64,000 nt of DNA from Paraburkholderia sediminicola (GCF_902859805.1 NZ_CADIKC010000007.1:124001-188000), one strand, 5' to 3'. Counted from the first letter of the stretch, positions 45,722-54,846 are shown. Program-made: numbers and translations. Notes: generated from the letters alone by a model not told the origin.

Positions 45722-46648
45722 TTACGTGAGCACGTAGGTTTCGGCTTGCGACGACGGCCGTGCAAGGGCCGGCTCTCCTAGCAGATCGCGCATGGCGTCT
45801 TCGATGCCGAGCGACATTGTTTCGAGCGCGAGGTCGTTGTCGTCGGTGCCGAAGGGCTCTTCGATCTGCGAGGCGATCGCTTCGTGCGCCATGAACGTGT
45901 ACGCGACGAACACGGCGAAGACTGGCGTGAAGATGCCGATACTGTCGACCAGTCCGAACGGCAGGGACGCGCAGAAGAAATACACCGTGCGGTGAATCAT
46001 CACCGAGTAGGCGAAGGGCAGCGGCGTCGACACGATGCGCTCGCAACCGCCGATCACATCCGACAGACCATTCAGATTCCGATCGAAGGCGAGCACCGCC
46101 ATCGGATCGATCGTGCCTGCTTGCGCGTGGCGCTGTACCCATTCCCCGAGAAACAGCAGGAGTGTTGCCGGTTTGTAGCGCGACGCTATGACGCGGTCAA
46201 AAAGCGCTTTGGGCAGGCGTGCCGCGAGATCTTCACGCGGGTCGCTATTGCGGAGTTGGTGGCGCAGGGCGTGGGGGAGTGCGCTGAGGGCGGCGACGAA
46301 CTCCTTGATGTCTTCCTTTGGCAACTGTTTATTTTGCAGCGTGAGGGCCTGGCGGGTGAGCGAGCGGGACTCGTTCAGGAGCTGCCCCCAGAGCTTGCGG
46401 GCTTCCCACCAGCGGTCGTAGCTGGCGTTGTTCCGGAAGCCTAGAAAGACCGCCAATGCTATGCCCAGCAACGAGAATGGGGTGGTGGTGTTGAGATTGA
46501 GCGAGACCGGCAGCAGGTGGTCGTGGGCGGCGACTGCGACGATCGCGATGCAGAAAATGAGGAATAGCCTTGGGAGCAGTTGCGGGAGGACGGAGCCTCG
46601 CCAGGCAAGCAGCATGCGGAACCAGTGGAGGTGAGGGCGGATGATCAT
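45722..46648 (-). CDS. Bestrophin-family channel protein
   Basis: 308 residues, with several hydrophobic helices (LFLIFCIAIVAVAAHDHL, FSLLGIALAVFLGFRNNASYDRWWEARKLWGQL and a C-terminal FCASLPFGLVDSIGIFTPVFAVFVAYTFM). The NNASYDRWWEAR block is the bestrophin/RFP-TM signature. Bacterial members are pentameric ion channels; selectivity is not readable. Just upstream begins the composite inverted repeat. Confidence 0.88.
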   Translation of the reverse strand: MIIRPHLHWFRMLLAWRGSVLPQLLPRLFLIFCIAIVAVAAHDHLLPVSLNLNTTTPFSLLGIALAVFLGFRNNASYDRWWEARKLWGQLLNESRSLTRQALTLQNKQLPKEDIKEFVAALSALPHALRHQLRNSDPREDLAARLPKALFDRVIASRYKPATLLLFLGEWVQRHAQAGTIDPMAVLAFDRNLNGLSDVIGGCERIVSTPLPFAYSVMIHRTVYFFCASLPFGLVDSIGIFTPVFAVFVAYTFMAHEAIASQIEEPFGTDDNDLALETMSLGIEDAMRDLLGEPALARPSSQAETYVLT

Positions 46649-46730
46649 CGCAGCGGGGTTTTTGCCTTCGGCGGGTGGGGATTCTATTATCGCTAATGGT
46701 GTTGGGGTATGGTTTTTTTTGCCTTTTGCG

Positions 46731-46928
46731 GCGCTTGATTGTCAGTGTTCCTGGGGCTTTGGGCTTTCCTTGTTTTGTTAGTGGTCTATTAGCGTTCCCC
46801 CTGTGCGGGGGGGGCACCTACTTTTCTTTGCTTGCCGCAAAGAAAAGTAGGCAAAAGAAAGCGGCTCAAACCGCTAATGCTAAGTGGGCACCGTAGCCTG
46901 CAACGGGTGGTGGTGCATCTGGAATCCG
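46731..46928. repeat. Left arm of a composite inverted repeat
   Basis: About 200 bp nearly identical, in inverse orientation, to 47343-47590. It holds nested stem-loops: CCCCC/GGGGG near 46800, a perfect 15-bp stem CCTACTTTTCTTTGC (46818-46832) / GCAAAGAAAAGTAGG (46838-46852), and AGCGG/CCGCT at 46861-46876. No gene was found between the bestrophin start (46648) and this arm. Confidence 0.85.
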
Positions 46929-47342
46929 TGTTCTCGAGCATTCCACGCTAGTGACAAAGGAGTCATCAGCTCCCACTCCGCACTGTGTGCGTCGCGGACG
47001 GGTATGCATGGGAAACCACGGGCTTCGGTTGACGTTTGTGAGGCCATCGGCTTCGCCTCGGCGACGCGCGTCTGCACTCTCCCGCGAACCCCCACTTCAA
47101 ATGATATGTCGGTGTGCTGAATCACCGTCCCACTCACGACCACAGTCCCAGCCGCGGATACCGTTGCGGTTGTCGTTCCACTCGTGAAGACGATGATGGT
47201 GAGGCGGTGCGATGACGAGCCACGACCTGTTGGCGAGGCGTGGGCATCAAAACGTAGCGGGGGGGGTTAAGAATTACTCTTCGGCGCGCGGAGCGCCGCC
47301 GGAAGTATGACGCCCGTGTCACTGGTGTCGAATGCGGGAGAA
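46929..47342. other. Interior of the inverted repeat, no convincing gene
   Basis: About 415 bp between the arms. Only short open frames of 60-90 codons with no recognisable domain or ribosome binding site. A hairpin CGGCGC/GCGCCG lies at 47282-47298, and an eight-G run is near 47260. No protein or RNA family was recognised. Confidence 0.5.
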
Positions 47343-47590
47343 CCCAGATTCCAGATGCACCACTACCCGCAGAAAACCACGGGCCCCGCTTAGCATTAGC
47401 GGTTTGAGCTGCTTTCTTTTGCCTACTTTTCTTTGCAGCCGGCAAAGAAAAGTAGGTGCCCCCCCGCACAGGGGGAACGCTAATAGACCACTAACAAAAC
47501 AAGGAAAGGCACCAAAGCCAGAACAAGGAAAGGCACCAAAGCCAGAACAAGGAAAGCCCAAAGCCCCAGGAACACTGCCAAAAAGCGCCG
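47343..47590. repeat. Right arm of the composite inverted repeat
   Basis: Inverse copy of 46731-46928, with the same 15-bp stem (47422-47436 / 47442-47456). This arm is longer because it carries extra 24-bp tandem units (next entry). It ends about 75 bp before the glucokinase-fusion stop. Confidence 0.85.
47498..47566. repeat. 24-bp tandem repeat, two full copies plus a partial third
   Basis: AACAAGGAAAGGCACCAAAGCC-type units at 47498-47521 and 47522-47545 are followed by a shortened third from 47546. The left arm has only one equivalent unit, so the expansion happened after the arms were formed, or the left arm contracted. Confidence 0.8.
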
Positions 47591-47666
47591 AGCAGGCAAC
47601 AACCCTAAACCAAACGCCAACGCCGCAGGCAACCAACCCCCCTGCAACGAAGGCGCAATCCAACCT

Positions 47667-49583
47667 TCAATCCCGCGGCGAAGAAGCCGCCCCATGACTT
47701 AACCAATCAAGCACAGCAGTAGCATCATCATCCGCGCCCTGTCGCGCCTTAGCGACCGTCTCAGCCACATCCGCGCTAGGCACAGCGCGCCGGATCGCCA
47801 CACCAACAGCAAGAATATCGATCATGACGAGATGCAGAATCCGCGAAATCATCGACAACTGCGACTCGCGAATCTCGATGTGATCGGTCTCCAAAGCAAC
47901 GGTAGCCCGCTTGGCCAGCGCCGTGTTGCTGGATGTAATGGCAATCACCTTCGCCCCCGCCTGCATGGCGACGTCAAGCACGCGCAGTAACTCAGGCGCA
48001 CGTCCCGACTTGGATACGGCCACAATCACGTCGCCCTTGCCCAGCAGCGCAGCAGACGCCGCCTGCATATACAGATCGCCGTAGGCAATCGTCGGGATAC
48101 CAAACCGGAAGAACTTGTAGTGCGCGTCCTGCGCGACGATGTTCGAATTGCCGAGTCCATAAAACTCGATCCGCCGCGCACCGTTCAACAGATCAATGGC
48201 CCGCTCGACCTGGTCGAAATTCAAATGCTCGCGCAACTGCAAAATCGCCGACACGGTGTTGTCCAGCACCTTCGCGCCGAAGTCCGTCGCGGTGTCGCCC
48301 AGATGCACCTGGCTATGACTCACCGGAATCGTGCCGGTCAAACCCGTCGCCAGCTTCAGCTTGAAATCCGACAAACCCTGGCAGCCGAGCGAGCGGCAAA
48401 AGCGGATCACTGTCGGCTGGCTCACGTCGGCCTTGCGCGCGATATCCACGATCGGATCGTTGATGATCGAGCGCGGATGATTCAACGCGAGATCGGCCAC
48501 GCGGCGCTCGGCCGGCGTCAACGCGTCGCGCATCTGGCGAATCCGCTCGAACACGGCCGATGAACTGCCGCCCGCGCGGTTCGACAACTGCTCCGCGAGA
48601 ATCGCCGACACACCCAGAAACGCCGGGTATTCAGCGGTAATCACGTAAGTTGGCACGTTCTGTAGATACGCCTCGAAGCGGCCCTTCGCCTCGAACCGTT
48701 TGCGAAACGACGAACGCGCGAAGAACTCGCCGAGCCGCGGCACGACGCCGCCGCCAATGTAGATGCCGCCCAATGCGCCGAGCGTCACCGCGATATTGCC
48801 GGCGAAGGTGCCAAGAATTCCGCAGAACACGTCGACGGATTCGGCCGCGAGCGGCTCGCCTTCCATCGCGCGCTTGACGATCTCGATCGTGTCGACGTTC
48901 GCCGCCACGCGTTTCTTGTCGCGGCCCGCCAGTGCGCGGTAGATCACTTCGAGGCCGGGACCCGCCGCCACACGTTCGAACGAGACGTGTGACCATTTCT
49001 TGCGTGCGTATTGCAGCACGATGTCTTCGCGTTCGTCGGCCGGCGCGAAGGTGGCGTGGCCACCTTCGCTGCCGAGCGCGATCCAGCGGTCGTCGGCGGG
49101 AATCAGGCCGGACACGCCCATGCCGGTGCCCGGACCGAGCAGGCCGATCACGCTGTTCGGACGGCGCGAGCCGCCGCCCACCTGCACGCGCTGCGCGTCG
49201 GTCAGGCCGGGCAGCGCCATGGCCAGCGCGGTAAAGTCGTTCACCACCAGCAAGGTGTCGAAGCCGAGCGCGCGGCGCGTGGCTTCGATCGAAAAGCTCC
49301 AGTCGTGATTGGTCATGCTGACCTGATCGCCGTCGACCGGATTCGCAATCGCAATCGCCGCGTGATTCACGCGGCCGATCTTGGTGTCCTTCAGATACTT
49401 CTTGATGACTTCGGCAACGCCCGGATAGTCCGCGCACGGATAGACCTGCACCGAGCCGATTTCGCCCGGGCTGTATTCGAGCGCGAAACGCGCATTGGTG
49501 CCGCCGATGTCGGCGAGCAGCCTCGGTCCATCGGCGTGCTGGCCCGCGCCCGGAACAGCCTTAGTTTGCACACCAGTAGACAT
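47667..49583 (-). CDS. glk: Glucokinase fused to an RpiR/HexR-type regulator
   Basis: 638 residues. Residues of about 20-340 are glucokinase (LLADIGGTNARFALEY, ATP-binding GPGTGMGVSGLI, GSEGGHATFAP, FCGILGTFAGNIAVTLGALGGIYIGGG). From about 345 there is an RpiR-type HTH (ALTPAERRVADLALNHPRSI ... VSQPTVIRFCRSLGC) and a SIS sugar-phosphate domain (RIEFYGLGNSNIVA ... VSKSGRAPELL). It would phosphorylate glucose and sense 2-keto-3-deoxy-6-phosphogluconate-type ligands through SIS. This fusion is known in Burkholderia. Start overlaps pgl by 23 bp. Confidence 0.94.
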   Translation of the reverse strand: MSTGVQTKAVPGAGQHADGPRLLADIGGTNARFALEYSPGEIGSVQVYPCADYPGVAEVIKKYLKDTKIGRVNHAAIAIANPVDGDQVSMTNHDWSFSIEATRRALGFDTLLVVNDFTALAMALPGLTDAQRVQVGGGSRRPNSVIGLLGPGTGMGVSGLIPADDRWIALGSEGGHATFAPADEREDIVLQYARKKWSHVSFERVAAGPGLEVIYRALAGRDKKRVAANVDTIEIVKRAMEGEPLAAESVDVFCGILGTFAGNIAVTLGALGGIYIGGGVVPRLGEFFARSSFRKRFEAKGRFEAYLQNVPTYVITAEYPAFLGVSAILAEQLSNRAGGSSSAVFERIRQMRDALTPAERRVADLALNHPRSIINDPIVDIARKADVSQPTVIRFCRSLGCQGLSDFKLKLATGLTGTIPVSHSQVHLGDTATDFGAKVLDNTVSAILQLREHLNFDQVERAIDLLNGARRIEFYGLGNSNIVAQDAHYKFFRFGIPTIAYGDLYMQAASAALLGKGDVIVAVSKSGRAPELLRVLDVAMQAGAKVIAITSSNTALAKRATVALETDHIEIRESQLSMISRILHLVMIDILAVGVAIRRAVPSADVAETVAKARQGADDDATAVLDWLSHGAASSPRD

Positions 49584-50268
49584 CGAGTCTCACTCCCTTG
49601 TCGTTTGCCAACTGCGAGATGGCATTTTTTTGTAGCGCAACGGTGGCGGCATTGAGCACGTCCATCTTGCGCGGTCCTGCGATCAGCAAAAACAGATGCT
49701 TCACTTCTTTCAATGCGGAGAGCGACCAGCTCACACGCGCATGCGGCGCGCTGCCGGGATGCACGGCAACGAAGCGCTCGGGGGTGGTGATCGCGTAGTC
49801 CCATTCGGGCGCATCCGCGAAAATCGACGCAGTGTGGCCGTCTTCGCCCATGCCGAGAATCGCGACGTCCGGCACGGCGCTAAAGCGCGGGTCGGCGTTC
49901 AGCGCGGCAACGTGCGCGTTCAGGTCTTGCGTGGCGTCGACCAGCGGCCAGAAAGCGGCATTTTTCGCGGCGTTCTGCAACAGCGTGTCGTGCACGAGTT
50001 GCGAATTGCTCGCGCTGTCCGTTTCCGGCACCCAGCGGTCGTCGACCAGCGTCACGGCAATGCGCGACCAGCCGAAGGATTGCGTGGACAACGTCTGCAG
50101 GAACGGCCGCGGGCTGCTGCCGCCGGACACTGCAAGCATGGCCGGGCGCGCGTCGTTGGTTGACGTAGCCGTCTGTGCGGCGAGCGACGCATGTAACGCG
50201 TCGCCAACCGCCTTCGCCAACGCGTCGGATTGGGCGCGTTGATCGTCGAAAGCGTGAAGCTCGATCAC
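49561..50268 (-). CDS. pgl: 6-phosphogluconolactonase
   Basis: 235 residues from a GTG at 50268 preceded by a strong GGAGGAGAA; the frame is open to 50337. The DevB/Pgl fold is shown by AVSGGSSPRPFLQTLS, the central VDDRWVPETDSASN and LGMGEDGHTASIFAD. It hydrolyses 6-phosphogluconolactone made by Zwf. It overlaps glk downstream by 23 bp and follows zwf after about 196 bp, giving the order zwf-pgl-glk. Confidence 0.94.
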   Translation of the reverse strand: MIELHAFDDQRAQSDALAKAVGDALHASLAAQTATSTNDARPAMLAVSGGSSPRPFLQTLSTQSFGWSRIAVTLVDDRWVPETDSASNSQLVHDTLLQNAAKNAAFWPLVDATQDLNAHVAALNADPRFSAVPDVAILGMGEDGHTASIFADAPEWDYAITTPERFVAVHPGSAPHARVSWSLSALKEVKHLFLLIAGPRKMDVLNAATVALQKNAISQLANDKGVRLDVYWCAN

Positions 50269-50329
50269 TTCTCCTCCGTGCTGCTTTCTTGTTAGATCTG
50301 CGGAATGTGCCGTCCTGCTCTCACGCGAT

Positions 50330-50411
50330 GCCTGCAAGTGGGATGACTTGCAGGCGCCTTCGTGATACCGGCGCCATTCCGTTCAGTTCGTCGGTGGGTC
50401 TTGCAGGCGCC
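50330..50411. other. Hairpin and 12-bp direct repeat in the zwf-pgl gap
   Basis: GCCTGCAAGT (50330-50339) pairs with ACTTGCAGGC (50346-50355), loop of 6. CTTGCAGGCGCC occurs twice in direct orientation (50347-50358 and 50400-50411). No U-tract follows on either strand, so this is more likely an mRNA processing or stability element than a terminator. Confidence 0.5.
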
Positions 50412-50464
50412 GTGCCGTGCCTCGATCGGGATCGCGCATGGTACGACGCCGTAATTCAGTTGAT

Positions 50465-51928
50465 TCAATTCTCTTCTTCGAGCCAGCAGGTGCCGTGCTG
50501 CGCCAACATCGCGCTCGCCGCGGCCGGCCCCCACGTGCCTGCTGCATACGGCTTGGGCGGCTTGTTGGCGGTAGCCCATTCGTTGAGGATCGGTTCGACC
50601 CAACGCCATGCCGCTTCCTGCTCGTCGCGCCGCACAAACAGCGCGAGGCGGCCGTTGATGACATCGAGCAGCAGACGTTGATACGCCTCCATTTGTCCTT
50701 CGCGGAAGAAGCGGTCGAACGCGAGGTCGAGGTGGACGCTGGCGAGGTTCATACCTTCGCCTGGCTGCTTCGCGAGGCAGTAGAGGCGAATGGTTTCGTT
50801 CGGCTGCAGTCGGATCACGAGACGGTTCGCACCGCCGCGCAACGCGGACGCGCCCAGCGCCGAATGCGGCACCGCACGAAAATTCACCACGATCTCGGCG
50901 ACGCGATCCGCGAGGCGCTTGCCTGTGCGCAGGAAAAACGGCACACCGGCCCAGCGCCAGTTTTCGATTTCCACCTTCACCGCAACGAAGGTTTCGGTGT
51001 TGCTGTCCGGCTTCACGCCAGGCTCGGTTGCATACGCCGGCACCGCGCTGCCGCGGATCACGCCCGCATGATACTGGCCGCGCACGGCGACCTTGCCGAT
51101 ATCGCGCGGATCGATCGGCTTCAACGCGCGCAGCACGCGCAGCTTTTCGTCGCGGACCGAGTCGGAATCCATGGAATGCGGCGGTTCCATCGCGACGATG
51201 GAAAGCAGTTGCAGCAAGTGGTTCTGCACCATGTCGCGCAACGCGCCGGTGTTGTCGTAGAAGTCTCCGCGCGCTTCCACGCCGAGTTCTTCCGCAATCG
51301 TGATCTGAATGCTCTCCACCCATTCGCGGCGCCACAGCGGTTCGAACAGCACATTGCCGAAGCGCAGCGCGAGCAGGTTCTGCACCGGCTCCTTACCGAG
51401 GTAGTGGTCGATCCGGTAGATCTGTTCTTCAGCGAAGATTTCACCGACTGCATCATTAATTGCGTTGGACGACTTGAGGTCGTAGCCGAGCGGCTTCTCC
51501 AGCACGATGCGCGAATTTTCGTTGAGTCCCACCGACGCGAGCGCGCGGCAGATCGGCACGAACAGCGACGGGCCCGTGGCCAGATAGAACACCCGGATGC
51601 CGGCGCGGCCGCTCAAGGCGTCGCGCAGCAGCGTGAAGTCTTCGGGGTTGCCGAGATCGATCTTCACGAACTCGATACGGTCGAGGAAGCTCGCCCATGC
51701 TGTTTCATCCACACCGTTCTTCGACACGTGCGGTTTGACGTGCTCATTGACCCAGTCAATGTAGGCCGCACGATCCGCTATATGCCGCGCCACCGCGACG
51801 ATCTTGCCACTGTCGGCCAGCATGCCGCCTGCACGGTGCGCTTCATACAGTGCCGGCAGGATCTTGCGCATCGACAGGTCGCCGGTTCCGCCGAAGAGAA
51901 CGAAGGTGAAGCTTGAATCGGTTTGCAT
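50465..51928 (-). CDS. zwf: Glucose-6-phosphate 1-dehydrogenase
   Basis: 487 residues from the ATG at 51928 (GGAG 5 bases upstream; frame open to 52006). NAD(P)-binding FVLFGGTGDLSMRK at the N-terminus, the substrate/catalytic RIDHYLGKEPVQNLLALRF, and the C-terminal domain are present. It oxidises glucose 6-phosphate, feeding the Entner-Doudoroff and pentose-phosphate routes. Divergent from the sugar ABC operon. A HexR-like palindrome lies 83 bp upstream. Confidence 0.96.
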   Translation of the reverse strand: MQTDSSFTFVLFGGTGDLSMRKILPALYEAHRAGGMLADSGKIVAVARHIADRAAYIDWVNEHVKPHVSKNGVDETAWASFLDRIEFVKIDLGNPEDFTLLRDALSGRAGIRVFYLATGPSLFVPICRALASVGLNENSRIVLEKPLGYDLKSSNAINDAVGEIFAEEQIYRIDHYLGKEPVQNLLALRFGNVLFEPLWRREWVESIQITIAEELGVEARGDFYDNTGALRDMVQNHLLQLLSIVAMEPPHSMDSDSVRDEKLRVLRALKPIDPRDIGKVAVRGQYHAGVIRGSAVPAYATEPGVKPDSNTETFVAVKVEIENWRWAGVPFFLRTGKRLADRVAEIVVNFRAVPHSALGASALRGGANRLVIRLQPNETIRLYCLAKQPGEGMNLASVHLDLAFDRFFREGQMEAYQRLLLDVINGRLALFVRRDEQEAAWRWVEPILNEWATANKPPKPYAAGTWGPAAASAMLAQHGTCWLEEEN

Positions 51929-52010
51929 GTGTCTCCGTCGATATCCTGGGGCCGCCGTGGGGACCGAAAAAGGGCGACCGTAGTCCGATAAAATATTTTT
52001 TGACACTGAA

Positions 52011-52027
52011 TTGTAGTTTAACTACAA
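52011..52027. promoter_or_regulatory. HexR-like operator palindrome upstream of zwf
   Basis: TTGTAGTTTAACTACAA is a perfect 17-bp palindrome (odd centre). It fits the operator form reported for HexR in gammaproteobacteria (TGTAR-x5-YTACA). It lies in the only AT-rich part of the zwf upstream region, with TATTTTAT-like sequence between it and zwf. The downstream glk fusion carries the expected RpiR-type domain, so autoregulation of zwf-pgl-glk is plausible. Confidence 0.7.
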
Positions 52028-52461
52028 TCCAAATCAAGAGGTAGCGCTAATTCGATGAAAAAAGCGTGCGCTGTGAGGCTAGATGCGCGTTTTCCCGAAT
52101 CGGCAGGCGTCCCCTGCATGTTAACGGACATTGCGTGCGAGCACGTGCCAGCATGCCCCCGGCGGCCCTTACGGAAGGCCGGAAAGCTGATCTGGCGTCA
52201 GGGTTAACGTGCAAGGCACCTCGAGTCTGCCGCGCGCGACGCGGGCAGGCAAAAATCAAAAGAGGAGACAGTCAGTTGCATCCCGAACCACTCATCTCTT
52301 GAGCTTCCAGCGGCCGGATATCGGTCCGCCGGCACATGCCTTAACGCATGCGCCCGACCGTGCTCGATTGCCCAGTGTTTTGCCTGTTTGAACCAACCAC
52401 AGCACCCTGGCGACATCAGGGGCCATTTGTTTTTTGTTCAGGTGTCTGGAGGAGATAAGCA
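52028..52461. other. Upstream region of the sugar ABC operon, no gene
   Basis: About 430 bp without a convincing gene. It must contain the gtsA promoter, but no clear -35/-10 pair was identified. A strong ribosome binding site (GGAGGAGATAAGCA) directly precedes the gtsA ATG. Confidence 0.5.
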
Positions 52462-53709
52462 ATGAAATTTCGCGCGATCATGGGCGCTTTGTGCGCCGCA
52501 GGTCTGATGTGTGGCGTCTCGGCTGTGCAAGCTGCCGAGTCGATCGAAGTGTTGCACTGGTGGACTTCGGGCGGCGAATCGAAAGCCGTCGGCGTCCTCA
52601 AGGACGACATGACGAAGCAGGGTTACACGTGGAAGGACTTCGCGGTTGCTGGCGGCGCAGGTGCGGCTGCCATGACGGCACTGAAGACGCAGGTGATCTC
52701 GGGCAACGCGCCGAGCGCTGCGCAGATCAAGGGTCCGCTGATCCAGGACTGGGCTTCGCAAGGCGTGCTGGTGCCGATCGACTCGGCCGCAGCCGACTGG
52801 AAGAAGAACCTGCCGCCGGAAATCGACAAGATCATGCACGCGGACGGTCACTATGTGGCAGCGCCGTTCTCGGTGCACCGCGTGAACTGGCTGTACATCA
52901 ACAAGGCAGCGCTGGACAAGGCAGGCGGCAAGGTGCCGACCACGTGGCCTGAGTTCTTCGCGGTGGCCGACAAGATGAAGGCCGCGGGTATCCAGCCGAT
53001 CGCGATGGGCGGCCAGCCGTGGCAAGACCTGACGCTGTGGGAAGACGTGGTGCTGTCGCAAGGCGCAGGCTTCTACAAGAAGGCGCTGGTTGATCTCGAC
53101 GAGAAGACGCTGACGTCGGATCAGATGGTCGGCGTGTTCGACACGGTCCGCAAGATCCAGGGTTACTTCGACGCGGGCCGCACGGGCCGTGACTGGAACC
53201 TGGCAACGGCGATGGTCATCAACGGCAAGGCCGGCATGCAGTTCATGGGCGACTGGGCGAAGGGCGAGTTCGCCAACGCCGGCAAGAAGGCGGGTTCGGA
53301 CTACGTCTGCGCTGCGGTTCCGGGCACGGAAAAGTCGTACACGTTTAACGTCGACTCGTTCGTGTTCTTCCAGCAGAAGGGCCAGACGGGTGCAACGCCG
53401 GGTCAACTGGCGCTGGCCAAGACGATCATGTCGCCGGACTTCCAGGAACAGTTCAGCCTGAACAAGGGTTCGATCCCGGTTCGTCTGGGCGTGTCGATGG
53501 CCAAGTTCGACGACTGCGCGAAGAAGTCGTACGCGGATGAACAAGTGGCGATCAAGTCGGGCGGCTATGTGCCTTCGCTGGCACACGGCATGGCGCAACC
53601 GGATGCAGCAGCCGGCGCGATCTCGGACGTGGTCACGAAGTTCATGAACTCGCAGCAGGATTCGAAGAGCGCGGTTGCTGCGCTCGCGAAGGCTGCGAAG
53701 ACCAAGTAA
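52462..53709 (+). CDS. gtsA: Sugar ABC transporter substrate-binding protein (glucose-type)
   Basis: 415 residues with a signal peptide (MKFRAIMGALCAAGLMCGVSAVQA) and a class 1/MalE-like two-lobe fold: ESIEVLHWWTSGGESKAV, PFSVHRVNWLYINKAAL, MQFMGDWAKGEF. It resembles glucose/mannose-binding proteins of the GtsA type, and linkage to zwf-pgl-glk supports glucose. Its own hairpin-free gap to gtsB is about 200 bp. GGAGGAG precedes the ATG. Confidence 0.88.
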   Translation: MKFRAIMGALCAAGLMCGVSAVQAAESIEVLHWWTSGGESKAVGVLKDDMTKQGYTWKDFAVAGGAGAAAMTALKTQVISGNAPSAAQIKGPLIQDWASQGVLVPIDSAAADWKKNLPPEIDKIMHADGHYVAAPFSVHRVNWLYINKAALDKAGGKVPTTWPEFFAVADKMKAAGIQPIAMGGQPWQDLTLWEDVVLSQGAGFYKKALVDLDEKTLTSDQMVGVFDTVRKIQGYFDAGRTGRDWNLATAMVINGKAGMQFMGDWAKGEFANAGKKAGSDYVCAAVPGTEKSYTFNVDSFVFFQQKGQTGATPGQLALAKTIMSPDFQEQFSLNKGSIPVRLGVSMAKFDDCAKKSYADEQVAIKSGGYVPSLAHGMAQPDAAAGAISDVVTKFMNSQQDSKSAVAALAKAAKTK

Positions 53710-53907
53710 GTAGCGTCAAGCGAAGTAGTGCGCCTGGTCGTTCCCTGCGGGGGCGCCGGGCGCGTTCTTCGGAATGCTTGCAGCCGTTGCGTTACTTAGG
53801 GCGAGACACTTCACCCCTGGTTTCATCGAGTCATACCTATGCCGTTCCGGTCTCGCGTCTTTCGTGAGCGAGCGCCCCGGCGGTACAGTTTCAGCAGGAG
53901 TCGAGTA

Positions 53908-54846
53908 GTGACTGCTTCTATCAGCGGAAACGGGAAAACGGCCACCGTGACCCGCCGCACGTCGCCGATGGCGGCCCTTGCCGATCGCTGGATTCCGAAG
54001 CTGGTGCTCGCACCCAGCGTCGTGATCAGCCTGATCTTTGTGTACGGCTTTATCGCTATTACCGGCTATCTGTCGCTGTCGAATTCGCGGCTGATGCCTC
54101 GTTATGAATTTGTCGGTCTCGACCGTTATCGCGAACTGTTCGATAACGATGTGTTCTGGACTTCGGCTGCCAACCTCGGCTGGTTCGGCATTCCGTTTAT
54201 CGGTATCTGTATCGGCCTCGGCCTGTTCCTCGCGATCCTGCTCGATCAGCAGATCCGCAATGAAGGCGCGCTGCGCGCCGTGTTCCTGTACCCGATGGCG
54301 CTTTCGTTCATCGTGACGGGTACCGCGTGGCAATGGATCATGACGCCGAGCGTCGGCCTTGAAAAGGTGTTCCACGACTGGGGCTGGACGAGCTTCTCAT
54401 TCAGCTGGCTCGGCGACCCTGATAAAGCGATTTTCTGCGTCGTGATCGCGGCCGTGTGGCAATCCACCGGCTTTGTGATGGCGCTGTTCCTCGCGGGCCT
54501 GCGCGGTGTCGACGGTGAAATCTTCAAGGCCGCGCAAATGGACGGCGCGGGCTTGCCCACCATCTATCGCAAGATCGTGATTCCGAGCATGCGCCCGGTG
54601 TTCTTCTCCGTGCTGCTGATTCTCTGCCACATCACGATCAAGACCTTCGACCTGGTGGTCGCGTTGACCGCGGGCGGTCCGGGTACGTCTTCATCGCTGC
54701 CGGCTATTTTCATGTACACGTTTTCGTTCAATCGCGGGCAGCTGGGCGTCGGCGCTGCATCGTCGATGATGATGCTCGCCACCGTTGTGGCCGTGCTCGT
54801 GCCGCTGATGTATCTGGAATCGAGGAGCACCCGCAATGCAGCCTAA
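53908..54846 (+). CDS. gtsB: Sugar ABC transporter permease (MalF-type)
   Basis: 312 residues from a GTG at 53908 with GGAG (53897-53900) 7 bases upstream; the frame is open from an ATG at 53839 with no comparable ribosome binding site. Six hydrophobic segments and the EAA-loop (FKAAQMDGAGLPTIYRKIVIPSM) show a binding-protein-dependent permease. It overlaps gtsC by 11 bp. Confidence 0.88.
   Translation: MTASISGNGKTATVTRRTSPMAALADRWIPKLVLAPSVVISLIFVYGFIAITGYLSLSNSRLMPRYEFVGLDRYRELFDNDVFWTSAANLGWFGIPFIGICIGLGLFLAILLDQQIRNEGALRAVFLYPMALSFIVTGTAWQWIMTPSVGLEKVFHDWGWTSFSFSWLGDPDKAIFCVVIAAVWQSTGFVMALFLAGLRGVDGEIFKAAQMDGAGLPTIYRKIVIPSMRPVFFSVLLILCHITIKTFDLVVALTAGGPGTSSSLPAIFMYTFSFNRGQLGVGAASSMMMLATVVAVLVPLMYLESRSTRNAA

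Noticed and set aside
47498..47566. Possible CRISPR array
   Set aside because: Units are contiguous with no spacers and there are no cas genes.
46731..47590. Insertion sequence bounded by inverted repeats
   Set aside because: No transposase and no target-site duplication seen; arms are far longer and more structured than usual IS ends.
47332..47697. Open frame with KAPKPEQG repeats
   Set aside because: Lies within the inverted-repeat arm and its 24-bp tandem; no domain or ribosome binding site. Treated as non-coding.
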